Shown piece by piece: positions 7,384-16,567 of a stretch of 36,453 bases of DNA. This DNA comes from Ruminococcus sp. (GTDB lineage: Bacteria; Bacillota; Clostridia; Oscillospirales; Ruminococcaceae), in NCBI GenBank assembly GCA_015066705.1, contig SVNV01000018.1, positions 1 through 36,453 of the forward strand, written 5' to 3'. The translations under genes and the position numbers were made by a program. The notes under the pieces are model-generated. The model saw only the letters and a program-made list of their open reading frames with translations, did no database searches and was not told the origin of the DNA. Position 1 is the first letter of the stretch. Every line of letters starts with the position of its first letter.

Positions 7384-9993
7384 ATGAGACTTAGTGAAGT
7401 AAATATTGCTGACCTTAGTCCGGCTATGCGACAGTATGTCGAGATTAAAAACAAATATAAAAAGCATATTCTGTTTTTCAGATTAGGCGACTTTTATGAA
7501 ATGTTTTTTGATGACGCAATCACTGTATCCAGAGAGCTTGAAATTACACTTACAGGAAAGGACTGTGGTCTGTCAGAAAGAGCACCAATGTGCGGTGTTC
7601 CGTATCATGCCTGCGATTTGTATCTTAAAAAACTAATCGAAAAAGGCTATATGGTTGCTATTTGTGAACAGACAGCAGACCCTTCTACCTGCAAGGGTAT
7701 TGTACCTCGTGAGGTTATCAGAGTTGTAACTCCGGGTACTCTTATTGAAAGCTCTCTTCTTGATGAAACTTCAAACAACTACATTTGCTCTTATTACGGT
7801 AAGGGTAAGGAATGTGCTGTTTGCTTTGCTGATATTTCAACAGGTGAGGTTCATCTGTTCAATATTTCAGGCAAAGATATGATTAACAGTGCAATAAACG
7901 AATTTTCGAGATTTTCTCCGGTTGAAATTCTCTTTAATGACGCTTTTTTAGGTAACAAGGAACTTAATTCTTTTGTCAAAGATAAACTCAAGGCAACAGT
8001 TCAGCTTCTTGACAATGATGATTTTTCACCTGAAATACATAGAGAAAGCGTTATGAAGCAGTTTTCTGTTGAGGATTTTTCACAGCTTAATATTAACGAA
8101 AACAGCCTTGCAGCTTTTGCTGTTACGGGACTTTTCCACTATATCAGCGAAACTCAGAAGGCTTTAATCGGAAGATTTTCAAAGATTGTTATTCACGACA
8201 GCGAACCGATTATGACTATCGGATTTACTGCAAGAAGAAATCTCGAGCTTTGTGAAACCCTCAGAAACAAGGAAAAGAAAGGCTCACTTTTGTGGGTGCT
8301 TGACCATACAAAAACCTCTATGGGTAAACGTATGCTCAAAACCTATATCGAACAGCCACTTGTAAAGCCTGTTAAGATTATGGACAGACTTGATGCTGTT
8401 GACCAGTTTATCAAATCACCGGTTGAACTGGGTGAGCTTATTGATGCTTTGTCCGGCGTTTACGACCTTGAAAGACTTATGACAAGAGTTATGTATAAGA
8501 CTGCTACACCAAGAGATTTAAAGGCTCTTTCTGTAACAGCGCTTGTGTTACCGTCAATCAAAGCTATTCTTTCAGGCTTTAATTCAAAGCTGATTACAAG
8601 TCTTAACGACAGTATTTCTACACTTGAGGCTGTGTCAAACCTTGTAGAAAACGCTATTGTTGACGAGCCACCGGCTAACGTTAAAGACGGAGGCGTGATT
8701 AAAGAGGGATTTAACGAACACCTTGACGAACTGAGAAACATTATTTCAGGCGGAAAGGGAATTATTGAACAAATTGAAGCTAAAGAAAAGGAACTTACAG
8801 GTATCAAAAATCTTAAAATCGGTTACAACAAGGTTTTTGGATATTATATCGAAGTTACAAAATCACAGCTTTCACTTGTTCCTGACAGATTTATAAGAAA
8901 ACAGACACTTGCTAACTGCGAAAGATTTATTTCTGATGAACTAAAAGTTGCTGAAAACACAATTTTAGGAGCTTCTGATAAGGTTATCAGCCTTGAACAG
9001 GAAATCTTTACAGAAATCAGAGATTTTCTTGCTACACAGTTAAAGCTTGTTCAGGAAACTGCCACCGCTGTTGCAACAGTTGATGTACTTTGTTCATTTG
9101 CTAAAGCTTCGCTTAACAACGGCTACTCAAAGCCTGAAATTGCTATTGACGGCATAATTAACATTACAAACGGCAGACACCCTGTTGTTGAGCTTATGCA
9201 GAAGGACGAGATGTTTGTTCCTAATGACACATATCTTGACCTTAACTCAAACAGACTTGCTGTTATCACCGGTCCTAATATGTCAGGTAAATCAACTTAT
9301 ATGCGTCAGGTTGCACTTATAACACTTATGGCACAGATTGGTTGTTTTGTACCTGCTGATTATGCTAAAATTTCTGTTGTTGACCAGATTTTCACAAGAG
9401 TAGGTGCTTCAGACGACCTTACTGCTGGTCAGTCAACATTTATGGTGGAAATGGCAGAGGTTGCTGACATTCTTAAACACGCTACCAAAAACAGCCTTGT
9501 TATTCTTGATGAAGTAGGAAGAGGTACATCAACATTCGACGGAATAAGCATCGCAAGGGCTGTTACTGAATACATCTCAACATCACGTTCACTTGGTTGT
9601 AAGACGCTTTTTGCTACTCACTATCACGAACTTATCGAACTTGAAGATGAGCTTGTGGGAGTTAAGAATTTCAGCGTTGCTGTTACAAGACGTGGTGACG
9701 ATATTAAATTCCTGAGAAAGATTGTTTCGGGTGGAGTTGATGAAAGCTACGGTATTGAAGTTGCCAAGCTTGCAGGACTTCCACAGAAGGTTATTTCTAG
9801 AGCAAAAGAACTTCTTGAACAGATGGAAATTGAAAATAAGACAGCTTCAAATAAGAATTATGACGATAACCAACTGAATTTTGAAAATATCAGCCAGACT
9901 ATTGCTATTGAAAAGCTTAAAAAGACAAATATAGATGAAATGAATGACACAGAGCTTCGTGAATTTATGAAGGAAGTTCTGAAATACCTGTAA
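7384..9993 (+). CDS. mutS: DNA mismatch repair protein MutS
   Basis: MutS recognises mismatches and small loops in new DNA. The ATG at 7384 (869 aa) is preferred because GAAGTGAT (7369-7376), a near copy of the anti-Shine-Dalgarno complement, lies seven bases upstream. An in-frame GTG at 7372 falls inside that site. The mismatch-wedge motif GDFYEMF places Phe37 and Glu39 as in the family. Connector, lever and clamp regions follow, then the ATPase with Walker A GPNMSGKS (630-637), Walker B VILDEVGRGTS (Asp709, Glu710) and ATHYHEL. The C-terminus ends with a short helical segment. mutL follows after 20 bases, presumably in the same transcript. Confidence 0.98.
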   Translation: MRLSEVNIADLSPAMRQYVEIKNKYKKHILFFRLGDFYEMFFDDAITVSRELEITLTGKDCGLSERAPMCGVPYHACDLYLKKLIEKGYMVAICEQTADPSTCKGIVPREVIRVVTPGTLIESSLLDETSNNYICSYYGKGKECAVCFADISTGEVHLFNISGKDMINSAINEFSRFSPVEILFNDAFLGNKELNSFVKDKLKATVQLLDNDDFSPEIHRESVMKQFSVEDFSQLNINENSLAAFAVTGLFHYISETQKALIGRFSKIVIHDSEPIMTIGFTARRNLELCETLRNKEKKGSLLWVLDHTKTSMGKRMLKTYIEQPLVKPVKIMDRLDAVDQFIKSPVELGELIDALSGVYDLERLMTRVMYKTATPRDLKALSVTALVLPSIKAILSGFNSKLITSLNDSISTLEAVSNLVENAIVDEPPANVKDGGVIKEGFNEHLDELRNIISGGKGIIEQIEAKEKELTGIKNLKIGYNKVFGYYIEVTKSQLSLVPDRFIRKQTLANCERFISDELKVAENTILGASDKVISLEQEIFTEIRDFLATQLKLVQETATAVATVDVLCSFAKASLNNGYSKPEIAIDGIINITNGRHPVVELMQKDEMFVPNDTYLDLNSNRLAVITGPNMSGKSTYMRQVALITLMAQIGCFVPADYAKISVVDQIFTRVGASDDLTAGQSTFMVEMAEVADILKHATKNSLVILDEVGRGTSTFDGISIARAVTEYISTSRSLGCKTLFATHYHELIELEDELVGVKNFSVAVTRRGDDIKFLRKIVSGGVDESYGIEVAKLAGLPQKVISRAKELLEQMEIENKTASNKNYDDNQLNFENISQTIAIEKLKKTNIDEMNDTELREFMKEVLKYL

Positions 9994-10013
9994 ATTATAA
10001 GGAGGGACGGAAA

Positions 10014-12074
10014 ATGGCAAAAATCAATCTGCTCAAAAGAGAGATTTCAGAGCTTATAGCTGCTGGTGAAGTTATTGACCGTCCTGCCTCTGTAATTAAA
10101 GAGTTGCTTGAAAACTCTATCGACTCGGGTGCTGATGTTATTACTGTTGAAATTAAAAACGGTGGAAGAACATATATGCGTATCACAGATAATGGCTGTG
10201 GTATCGCTAAAAATGAGCTTCCGACCGCTTTTTTGCGTCATGCCACAAGTAAGATTTCCGAAAAGTCAGACCTTGACAGCATTTTAACTCTCGGTTTCAG
10301 AGGTGAAGCACTTGCTTCAGTTGCTGCAGTATCTAAAGTTGACATAATATCAAAAATGCCTGAGGAACAATTCGGAGCTCACTATTCCATCGAAGGCTCA
10401 GAAGAAAAAATCCTTGAGGACAGCGGTTGCCAGAACGGAACAACCATTATTGTAAGAGATATTTTTTATAACGTACCTGCAAGGCTTAAATTCCTTAAAA
10501 AAGACGTAACAGAGGGAAACTCTGTTGCTGCTATTGTAAATAAAATTGCAATTTCTCACCCTGAAATTTCTTTTAAATTCATAAGAGATAACAAGACAGA
10601 GCTTCTCACAGCAGGCGATGGAAAGCTTTATTCTGCAATCTATGCTGTTTTTGGAAAGGAGTTTGCAAAAACACTTGTACCTGTTGACTATACAAGTGAC
10701 GGTATTCACGTTACGGGGTATATTTCAAAGCCTCTTGAATCAAAAGCTAAGAGAAATTTTCAGAATTTTTATATCAATAACCGATATATTAAGTCGGTTA
10801 CTTGTATGGTTGCCCTGGAAGAGGCATATAAAAATCAGATTATGACAGGTAAATTTCCTGCGTGTATTCTTTGTCTTGATATTCCTCCAAATCTTATTGA
10901 TGTGAATGTTCACCCAACTAAGATTGAAGTGCGTTTTTCTGACGAGAGAATGATTTATAACAGCGTTTATTTTGCTGTTAAGAATGCTTTGCTTTTAAAC
11001 GACGGACCTACGCAGCTTAATGTTACAAAAACAAGATATTTCTCTGACAGAGACCTTTATAAAGTACCTGAAAGCGAGCAGGGTACTCAGATTAAGTTTG
11101 ATTTGAATGTACCTGTTGAAAAGCCAAAGCCTGTTGAAACACCTGTTGTTAAACCTGTTTACAATCCTGTTGCGACAGAAATAAAACCAAAGAAAAATAT
11201 TACTGCAGAAGAATATAACAGATATGTAAAAGAAATTTCCGCACCTGTTGAGCCTGTGATTTCTGAAAAGGCTACTGAGTACATCGAAAAAGACATGAAT
11301 CCTCTGGAAGATGAACAGGTGCCGGACATTAAAGAAATCATTCCTCCTCAGCCTGTTGAAATCCCAACTTATGAGCTTTCTGAAAAGAAAACGACCGAGA
11401 ATGAGATATCTATAATCGAAGAAGAGGTTTCAGAATATAAATACATCAATACCAATTCTTTTGTCAAAAAGGAAGTGGAAAAGAGAATAGCTGAGAAAGA
11501 AACCGAAAAGCCAAGACTTGTAGGAGAAGTTTTCAGAACATATATTATCGTTGAGTACGAAAAGGAAATGTATCTTATTGACAAGCACGCTGCACACGAA
11601 AGATTTATCTTTGAGAAGATTAAGAAACGTGAAAAAAAGCTATCTGTGCAGATGTTTATTGAGCCGATTATTGTTATGCTTTCCTTCGAGGAATATGATG
11701 CTATTATGGAAAATCTTGATACAGTTACAGACCTTGGCTTTGCTATTGAAGATGACGTTGCTCCTGGTGTCGCTGTGCTTGGTATACCGTCTGTAATCGA
11801 GGGTACTAATCCTAATGATATTATACCAGAGCTTGCCGAAAACTTCTTACAGTGTAAAAATGACCCACAGCTCGACCTGATTGATGAGCTTTTTCATTCA
11901 ATCGCTTGTAAATCAGCTATAAAAGCAAATGATTACAACGATTCAAAAGAACTTCAGAAACTTATCGATATGGTTTTCTTTAACGAGGAAATCAGATATT
12001 GTCCTCACGGACGACCTGTAATGATTAAACTTACAAAACGTGATATAGAAAAGCAATTCAGACGTGTGCTTTAA
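10014..12074 (+). CDS. mutL: DNA mismatch repair endonuclease MutL
   Basis: The 686-aa protein starts at ATG 10014 after AAGGAGGG. The GHKL ATPase shows AGEVIDRPASVIKELLEN, TDNGCGI and GFRGEAL. A linker of about 150 residues (roughly 335-490) is rich in Pro, Glu, Val and Lys and has repeated PVE/PVVKP units, so it is probably disordered. The C-terminal domain carries DKHAAHERFIFE (523-534), the D(Q/M)HA-x2-E-x4-E metal-nuclease motif with Lys in its second place, plus ACKSAIKAND and CPHGRP. It should therefore nick DNA itself, as MutL does in bacteria without MutH. It acts with the mutS product encoded just upstream. Confidence 0.97.
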   Translation: MAKINLLKREISELIAAGEVIDRPASVIKELLENSIDSGADVITVEIKNGGRTYMRITDNGCGIAKNELPTAFLRHATSKISEKSDLDSILTLGFRGEALASVAAVSKVDIISKMPEEQFGAHYSIEGSEEKILEDSGCQNGTTIIVRDIFYNVPARLKFLKKDVTEGNSVAAIVNKIAISHPEISFKFIRDNKTELLTAGDGKLYSAIYAVFGKEFAKTLVPVDYTSDGIHVTGYISKPLESKAKRNFQNFYINNRYIKSVTCMVALEEAYKNQIMTGKFPACILCLDIPPNLIDVNVHPTKIEVRFSDERMIYNSVYFAVKNALLLNDGPTQLNVTKTRYFSDRDLYKVPESEQGTQIKFDLNVPVEKPKPVETPVVKPVYNPVATEIKPKKNITAEEYNRYVKEISAPVEPVISEKATEYIEKDMNPLEDEQVPDIKEIIPPQPVEIPTYELSEKKTTENEISIIEEEVSEYKYINTNSFVKKEVEKRIAEKETEKPRLVGEVFRTYIIVEYEKEMYLIDKHAAHERFIFEKIKKREKKLSVQMFIEPIIVMLSFEEYDAIMENLDTVTDLGFAIEDDVAPGVAVLGIPSVIEGTNPNDIIPELAENFLQCKNDPQLDLIDELFHSIACKSAIKANDYNDSKELQKLIDMVFFNEEIRYCPHGRPVMIKLTKRDIEKQFRRVL

Positions 12075-12091
12075 CCCAAGGAGAGATATTT

Positions 12092-13048
12092 TTGAAAAAA
12101 CAACCTTTGATTGTAGTTGTAGGACCTACTGCTTCAGGAAAAACCAAGCTTTCTATTGAGCTTGCAAAGGAATTTAACGGAGAAATCATTTCAGCCGATT
12201 CTATGCAGATTTATAAGGGAATGTCTGTTGCAACAGCTAAGCCTACAACCGAAGAAATGCAGGGTATAAAGCATTATCTTATAGATTTTCTTGAGCCGGA
12301 AACTGAGTTTTCTGTAGCAGATTACGTAACTCTAGCACGAAAATCCATTGAAGAAATTACAGCCAAAGGTAAAATTCCCATCATTGTGGGCGGTACAGGT
12401 CTTTACATCAGTTCGCTTGTTGACAACGTAAAGTTTGATGATACACGCTCAAATACAAAAATCCGTGACGAGCTTTATGCTATTGCTAAAGATAAAGGAA
12501 ACCACTTTCTCTGGAACGAGCTTCTGAAAATCGACCCGGTTACCGCTGAAAAAGTACACGAAAACAATCTTTCAAGAGTTGTAAGAGCTATTGAAGTTTT
12601 CAGAGAAACAGGTATTCCTATTTCACAGCACAAAATCAACAGCAGAGCAGAGGAGTCACCGTATGAACCTGTTATGATAGGTCTGACCTTCAAGGACAGA
12701 GATAAGCTTTACCAAAGAATTGAAAAGCGTGTTGATATTATGGCAGAGCAGGGAATGGTTGATGAGGCAAGAGAAATTTACGAAAACCACAAGCTTTCAA
12801 CTGCTCATCAGGCAATAGGCTACAAGGAATTGATTCCTTATTTTGAAAACAAGGCAACTTTAGAGGAGTGTCTTGACAAAATCAAGCTCGAAACAAGGCA
12901 TTATGCCAAGAGACAGCTCACTTGGTTTAGACGAGATGAACGAATTAAGTGGTATGAAATTGACGAATTTGTAAATTCTAAAAAAATTCTCGAAAATGTT
13001 AAAAATTATGTAGCCAAAACGAAAATTATGTGTTATAATATAGATTGA
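12092..13048 (+). CDS. miaA: tRNA dimethylallyltransferase MiaA
   Basis: MiaA adds a dimethylallyl group to N6 of A37 in tRNAs reading UNN codons, giving the substrate for MiaB. The 318-aa product has the P-loop GPTASGKT (11-18), SADSMQIYKGM with the catalytic Asp, GGTGLYI, and the conserved HQAIGYKE region. The start is TTG 12092, eight bases after AAGGAG (12078-12083). It follows mutL by 17 bases and is 77 bases before hfq. The mutL-miaA-hfq order recalls the conserved order in many bacteria. Confidence 0.97.
   Translation: MKKQPLIVVVGPTASGKTKLSIELAKEFNGEIISADSMQIYKGMSVATAKPTTEEMQGIKHYLIDFLEPETEFSVADYVTLARKSIEEITAKGKIPIIVGGTGLYISSLVDNVKFDDTRSNTKIRDELYAIAKDKGNHFLWNELLKIDPVTAEKVHENNLSRVVRAIEVFRETGIPISQHKINSRAEESPYEPVMIGLTFKDRDKLYQRIEKRVDIMAEQGMVDEAREIYENHKLSTAHQAIGYKELIPYFENKATLEECLDKIKLETRHYAKRQLTWFRRDERIKWYEIDEFVNSKKILENVKNYVAKTKIMCYNID
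13011..13039 (+). promoter_or_regulatory. Possible internal promoter for hfq
   Basis: A perfect TATAAT (13034-13039) lies in the last codons of miaA, 17 bases after a weak -35 (TAGCCA, four of six matches). It could give hfq its own transcript, but the region is very AT-rich. Confidence 0.25.
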
Positions 13049-13125
13049 TGTATTTTATTCTTAAATTTATAAGTATAAATATTAAATTAAGTATTTAAGA
13101 TTAAAAATGAAAGGGAGCAACAGAC

Positions 13126-13362
13126 ATGAACAAATCATTAAACCTGCAGGACGTTTTTCTCAATCAGGCGAGAAAAGAAAAAATTATGGTTACCATCTTT
13201 CTTATGAATGGATTCCAGTTCAAGGGAATGGTAAAGGGCTTTGACAGTTACATTGTAATTCTGGAATGCGACGGTAAGCAGAATGTTGTTTATAAGCACG
13301 CTATTTCAACAATAGTACCTGCACGTTCAATCAATATCCTCGACTCAGATAACAACAACTAA
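13126..13362 (+). CDS. hfq: RNA chaperone Hfq
   Basis: This 78-aa Sm-fold protein starts at ATG 13126 after [23 protein letters not shown] and [15 protein letters not shown] form the Sm1 segment and [16 protein letters not shown] the Sm2 segment; [10 protein letters not shown] corresponds to the usual (Y/F)KHA motif. In the family, the hexameric ring binds A-rich and U-rich RNA on opposite faces and aids small-RNA pairing. It lacks the long disordered tail found in some proteobacterial forms, as is usual in Firmicutes. The 77 bases before it are AT-rich with no other gene. Confidence 0.96.
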   Translation: MNKSLNLQDVFLNQARKEKIMVTIFLMNGFQFKGMVKGFDSYIVILECDGKQNVVYKHAISTIVPARSINILDSDNNN

Positions 13363-13403
13363 AAACATATAAGACACAAAACGAAAAGGGGATAATAATT
13401 GAA

Positions 13404-14648
13404 ATGAATGCCGCTACTTCTAAAATTATAAGAGCGCTGATAATTATAGTTGTTTTGGTTTTCTTCGTTTCTAAAGTCTATGAGTCGTTTAAGGATAATT
13501 ATAATACCGAGGAAGCAATTTCATATAATGTAAATGAAAACATTGTCTTTGAAGGTGTTTTTGTCAGAAATGAAACTGTAATTACTCACGATACACACGG
13601 TGTTATAGATTACCTTTATCCCGACGGAAGCAAGCTGTCAAATTCCTCGATTATTGCTAACATTTATGAAAATGAACAGCAGATATACGCTAAGTATAAG
13701 ATTCAGGAGTTATACAAAGAGCTTGACAATCTTGAACATTCTCAGAATCCCGGAACAACAAGTTATGCTAAACCCGATACGATAAAATCTCAGATTGATG
13801 ATAAATACCTTCAGATAACTGCCGCAATAGAGGCTTGTGATTTAAAGAAGGTTACATCTTTAAAAAACGATTTGGTAACACTGATGAATATATATAATGT
13901 TGTTACTAAGTCAGAAACAGATTATAAAGACCGTGAAGAAGAAATCAATAAGCAAATTCTGAATTATCAGAATCAGTACGCTTTACCTATCTCTACTATT
14001 GAAACTAACCAGACAGGTTATTTTGTTAGTTCTACGGACGGTTTTGAAGATGTAATTACTATTGACAATGTTAATAGTGTAAACATTGAACTGATTGAAA
14101 ACATTATCGAGGGTAAAGGTGCTCAGAAAAAAGAAAACGCAGTTGGTAAGATTTTTGATTCGTACGAATGTAAAATTGTAGGTGTGATAAAACCTACTAA
14201 TAAATTCTTGAAGGGCGATAGTTTAAAAATTAGACTCGGAACTTCAGATATTACTTACCACGTTGATGTTTATGATATCATAAAGGAAAATGATAAGCAG
14301 TGGATATTGATTCTTGATTGCGAAGCTATTGATGAAAAGATATCCAATGAAAGAGTAGAAAAAATCGAACTGATTTTCCAGGAATTCACCGGACTGAAAG
14401 TTCCGAGAGAAGCTATAAGATTCAAAGAGCTTATAGAAACCCAGCAGGACGAAAACGGACTTGACGTAGCTGTTAAAGTGAAATACAAGGGTGTTTACGT
14501 AAGAATGGGACAGGAAATTACGTTTAAGAAAATCAACGTTATCTATGAAGGAGATAATTTTGTAATTTCTGAGAATATTTCAGATACGAATTACTTAAAT
14601 CTTTATGACCAGATTATTTTAGAGGAGGTCAGCAAAGATGACAGTTGA
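13404..14648 (+). CDS. HlyD-like membrane-anchored protein of the division cluster
   Basis: The 414-aa protein starts at ATG 13404 after AAAAGGGG. Residues 9-23 (RALIIIVVLVFFVSK) form one N-terminal membrane anchor, so most of it should be outside the membrane. Residues about 45-90 resemble the first half of a lipoyl-like hairpin (FVRNETVITHDTHGVIDYLYPDGSKL), followed by a helical coiled-coil-like stretch (about 95-195). A return strand region (TGYFVSSTDGFEDVI) and beta-rich C-terminal domains come next. This layout suggests a HlyD/membrane-fusion relative. No ABC or RND transporter gene is nearby. Its stop overlaps the yggS start by 11 bases, so it is in the yggS-sepF-ylmH operon. Its function is unknown; a cell-envelope or division role is inferred from position only. 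Confidence 0.7.
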   Translation: MNAATSKIIRALIIIVVLVFFVSKVYESFKDNYNTEEAISYNVNENIVFEGVFVRNETVITHDTHGVIDYLYPDGSKLSNSSIIANIYENEQQIYAKYKIQELYKELDNLEHSQNPGTTSYAKPDTIKSQIDDKYLQITAAIEACDLKKVTSLKNDLVTLMNIYNVVTKSETDYKDREEEINKQILNYQNQYALPISTIETNQTGYFVSSTDGFEDVITIDNVNSVNIELIENIIEGKGAQKKENAVGKIFDSYECKIVGVIKPTNKFLKGDSLKIRLGTSDITYHVDVYDIIKENDKQWILILDCEAIDEKISNERVEKIELIFQEFTGLKVPREAIRFKELIETQQDENGLDVAVKVKYKGVYVRMGQEITFKKINVIYEGDNFVISENISDTNYLNLYDQIILEEVSKDDS

Positions 14649-15357
14649 TTATAATTCAGTTAAATTTCAAAATATTGTTGAAAATATTAAAGAAATATGC
14701 TATAATATTTCTGTTGCTAAGGAAAAATACAGAAAAAGCGATGAAATTGTCAAAATAATGGCTGTAACCAAGACGGTTGAGCCTGATATTGTAAATATCG
14801 CTGTTAACGAAGGAATTACACTACTCGGTGAAAATCGGGTTCAGGAATATCTTTCTAAAAAGGATTTTTACGATAAAAGGGCTGATGTTCATTTTATTGG
14901 GCATCTTCAGACCAATAAGGTTAAATACATTATTAATGATGTTTCTGTAATACAATCGGTTGATAGCTTTAAGCTTGCGCAGGAAATCAACAAACAAGCC
15001 TTGAAGAACAATAAGGTTATGGATATTCTTGTAGAAATCAATATCGGTGGCGAAATCTCCAAAAGTGGTATTGATAAGCTTCAGGTGATTGACCTTGTAG
15101 AACAGATTTCACAGCTTGAAAATATAAAAATTAAAGGTCTTATGACAATTCCGCCGCCAATGTGCAGCGAAAATGTCTTTGATGAAATGCATAGTATTTT
15201 TCTTGACGTAAAAAACAGAAAAATCAGCAATGTAAAAATGGATATTCTTTCTATGGGGATGTCCGGAGATTATGAAACTGCTATAAAGCACGGTTCAAAT
15301 CTTGTAAGAATTGGAACAAAGCTCTTCGGAGCAAGAAATTATATGGAGGTTACTTAA
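14638..15357 (+). CDS. YggS/YlmE-type pyridoxal phosphate homeostasis protein
   Basis: The 239-aa PLP-binding TIM-barrel protein starts at ATG 14638, after AGAGGAGG-like sequence inside the preceding gene. The PLP lysine is in AVTKTVEPD (Lys45), followed by GENRVQEYL, HFIGHLQTNK, an IKGLMTIPP segment and the phosphate-binding end SMGMSGDYETAIKHGSNLVRIGT. Members have no known enzyme activity and buffer cellular PLP and amino-acid pools. It corresponds to Bacillus ylmE in the ylm/division cluster. sepF starts one base after its stop. Confidence 0.95.
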   Translation: MTVDYNSVKFQNIVENIKEICYNISVAKEKYRKSDEIVKIMAVTKTVEPDIVNIAVNEGITLLGENRVQEYLSKKDFYDKRADVHFIGHLQTNKVKYIINDVSVIQSVDSFKLAQEINKQALKNNKVMDILVEINIGGEISKSGIDKLQVIDLVEQISQLENIKIKGLMTIPPPMCSENVFDEMHSIFLDVKNRKISNVKMDILSMGMSGDYETAIKHGSNLVRIGTKLFGARNYMEVT

Positions 15358-15358
15358 C

Positions 15359-15778
15359 ATGGGATTTATTGACGGTATCAAGAGAGTTTTTGTTGGAGAA
15401 GAAGAAGACGAGGAAATGACTCCAATTTACGATAACGACGACGATGTAGACGTAGTTTCAAGAGATAGAAGAAACAGAGAAGTTAAGATTGCAGCTACAA
15501 CAACACTCCAGATTGTACTTGCAAGACCAACAGATTATTCAGAAGTTAAGTCAATCGGCGACGACCTTAACGACCAGAAGACAGTTCTCCTTAACCTGGA
15601 AACTGTTAAGCCGGAGGATGCTAAGAGAATTCTTGACTTCCTTTCAGGCGTAGCATACGCAAACGGAGCAGACATCAAGATGATGGCTCAGAAGACATTT
15701 GCTATTATGCCAAGAAACGTAGGCTTCAGCGGTGTAGACCTTATGAGTGAGCTCGAAAGCAACGGATATAGCTTCTAA
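15359..15778 (+). CDS. sepF: Cell division protein SepF
   Basis: SepF anchors and bundles FtsZ at the division site. The start is ATG 15359 (139 aa): GGAGGT (15345-15350) lies eight bases upstream, and a longer frame to 15311 lies within yggS. MGFIDGIKRVFVG at the N-terminus is the likely amphipathic membrane-binding helix, followed by an acidic linker (about 14-40). The folded SepF domain covers about 50-135 (IVLARPTDYSEVKSIGDDLN, TVLLNLETV, ILDFLSGVAYANGADI). It is flanked by yggS and ylmH; the ylmG gene that follows sepF in Bacillus is absent. Confidence 0.96.
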   Translation: MGFIDGIKRVFVGEEEDEEMTPIYDNDDDVDVVSRDRRNREVKIAATTTLQIVLARPTDYSEVKSIGDDLNDQKTVLLNLETVKPEDAKRILDFLSGVAYANGADIKMMAQKTFAIMPRNVGFSGVDLMSELESNGYSF

Positions 15779-16554
15779 TGAAATTTAATTCATTCGGAAT
15801 AACTCTTTCTGAAGATGACAATATACTATTAAGAAGTATATCTGATAAGATTGCTCTTACAGAAAAGCATTTTTCTCCTAAGTTTACTTTCTTTCTCGAC
15901 GAAAGACAAAGCGAGCTTGTTGAAATGATTTTCAAAAATTCCGGATTTGATAATTTTATGCTATTTGGTGGATATGACAACGCAAAAAGAAAAATCCTTG
16001 CGGTCAATCCGCCTTATAGTTATGCAAATTCGACTGATTTTCCGTTAAAAGCGGTCACAATATCTTATAGAAAATCTGACAGTATTTCTCATAGAGATAT
16101 TTTAGGAAGCCTTATGGCTCTTAATATAGAAAGAAAAACTGTCGGGGATATTCTTGTAAGCGAAGGCAAAAGCGTTGTGTTTTTATATGAAACAGTTTTT
16201 GATGATGTTGTATTTGGAATAAAGAAAATCGGTCGTATAGGTGTTAAAATTGAAGAAGGTTTTGACGAATCAGTGATACCTGAAGAGAAATTTAAAGAGA
16301 TTTCAGGAACAATAGCTTCACTCAGACTTGATTGTGTGCTGAGCCTTGCACTTAAAATAAGCAGGGAAAAGGCTGCAAATCTTATAAAAAAGAACGGTGT
16401 TACTGTTAATTGTCAGGACCAGTTTTCTGTTAGCTATGTTATGAAGGAAAATGATAAGTTTTCTGTGAAAGGATATGGAAAATTTGTTTTTTCTTCAATA
16501 AATGGCACTTCAAAAAAGGACAGAATTCATATTACTATAAATAAGTATATTTAG
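15778..16554 (+). CDS. ylmH: YlmH-type S4-domain RNA-binding protein
   Basis: The 258-aa protein starts at ATG 15778, which overlaps the sepF stop as TAATG. There is no strong ribosome site, so translational coupling is likely. Residues 1-170 form a YlmH-type N-terminal domain (FFLDERQSELVEMI; GDILVSEGKSVVFLYE), and an S4 RNA-binding domain spans about 180-240 (RLDCVLSLALKISREKAANLIKKNG, split here as RLDCVLSLALKISRE and KAANLIKKNG). Homologues are encoded beside sepF and divIVA, and Bacillus YlmH has been linked to ribosome quality control. The place before divIVA is the conserved one. Confidence 0.92.
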   Translation: MKFNSFGITLSEDDNILLRSISDKIALTEKHFSPKFTFFLDERQSELVEMIFKNSGFDNFMLFGGYDNAKRKILAVNPPYSYANSTDFPLKAVTISYRKSDSISHRDILGSLMALNIERKTVGDILVSEGKSVVFLYETVFDDVVFGIKKIGRIGVKIEEGFDESVIPEEKFKEISGTIASLRLDCVLSLALKISREKAANLIKKNGVTVNCQDQFSVSYVMKENDKFSVKGYGKFVFSSINGTSKKDRIHITINKYI

Positions 16555-16567
16555 GAGGAAGATTAAA

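Noticed and set aside
10618-10845. Frame overlapping mutL in another phase
   Set aside because: No ribosome site, no motif; mutL is continuous and complete in its own frame.
15311-15358. Upstream extension of sepF
   Set aside because: It lies inside yggS; the GGAGGT at 15345 serves ATG 15359, and SepF proteins begin MGFxDxxK-like.
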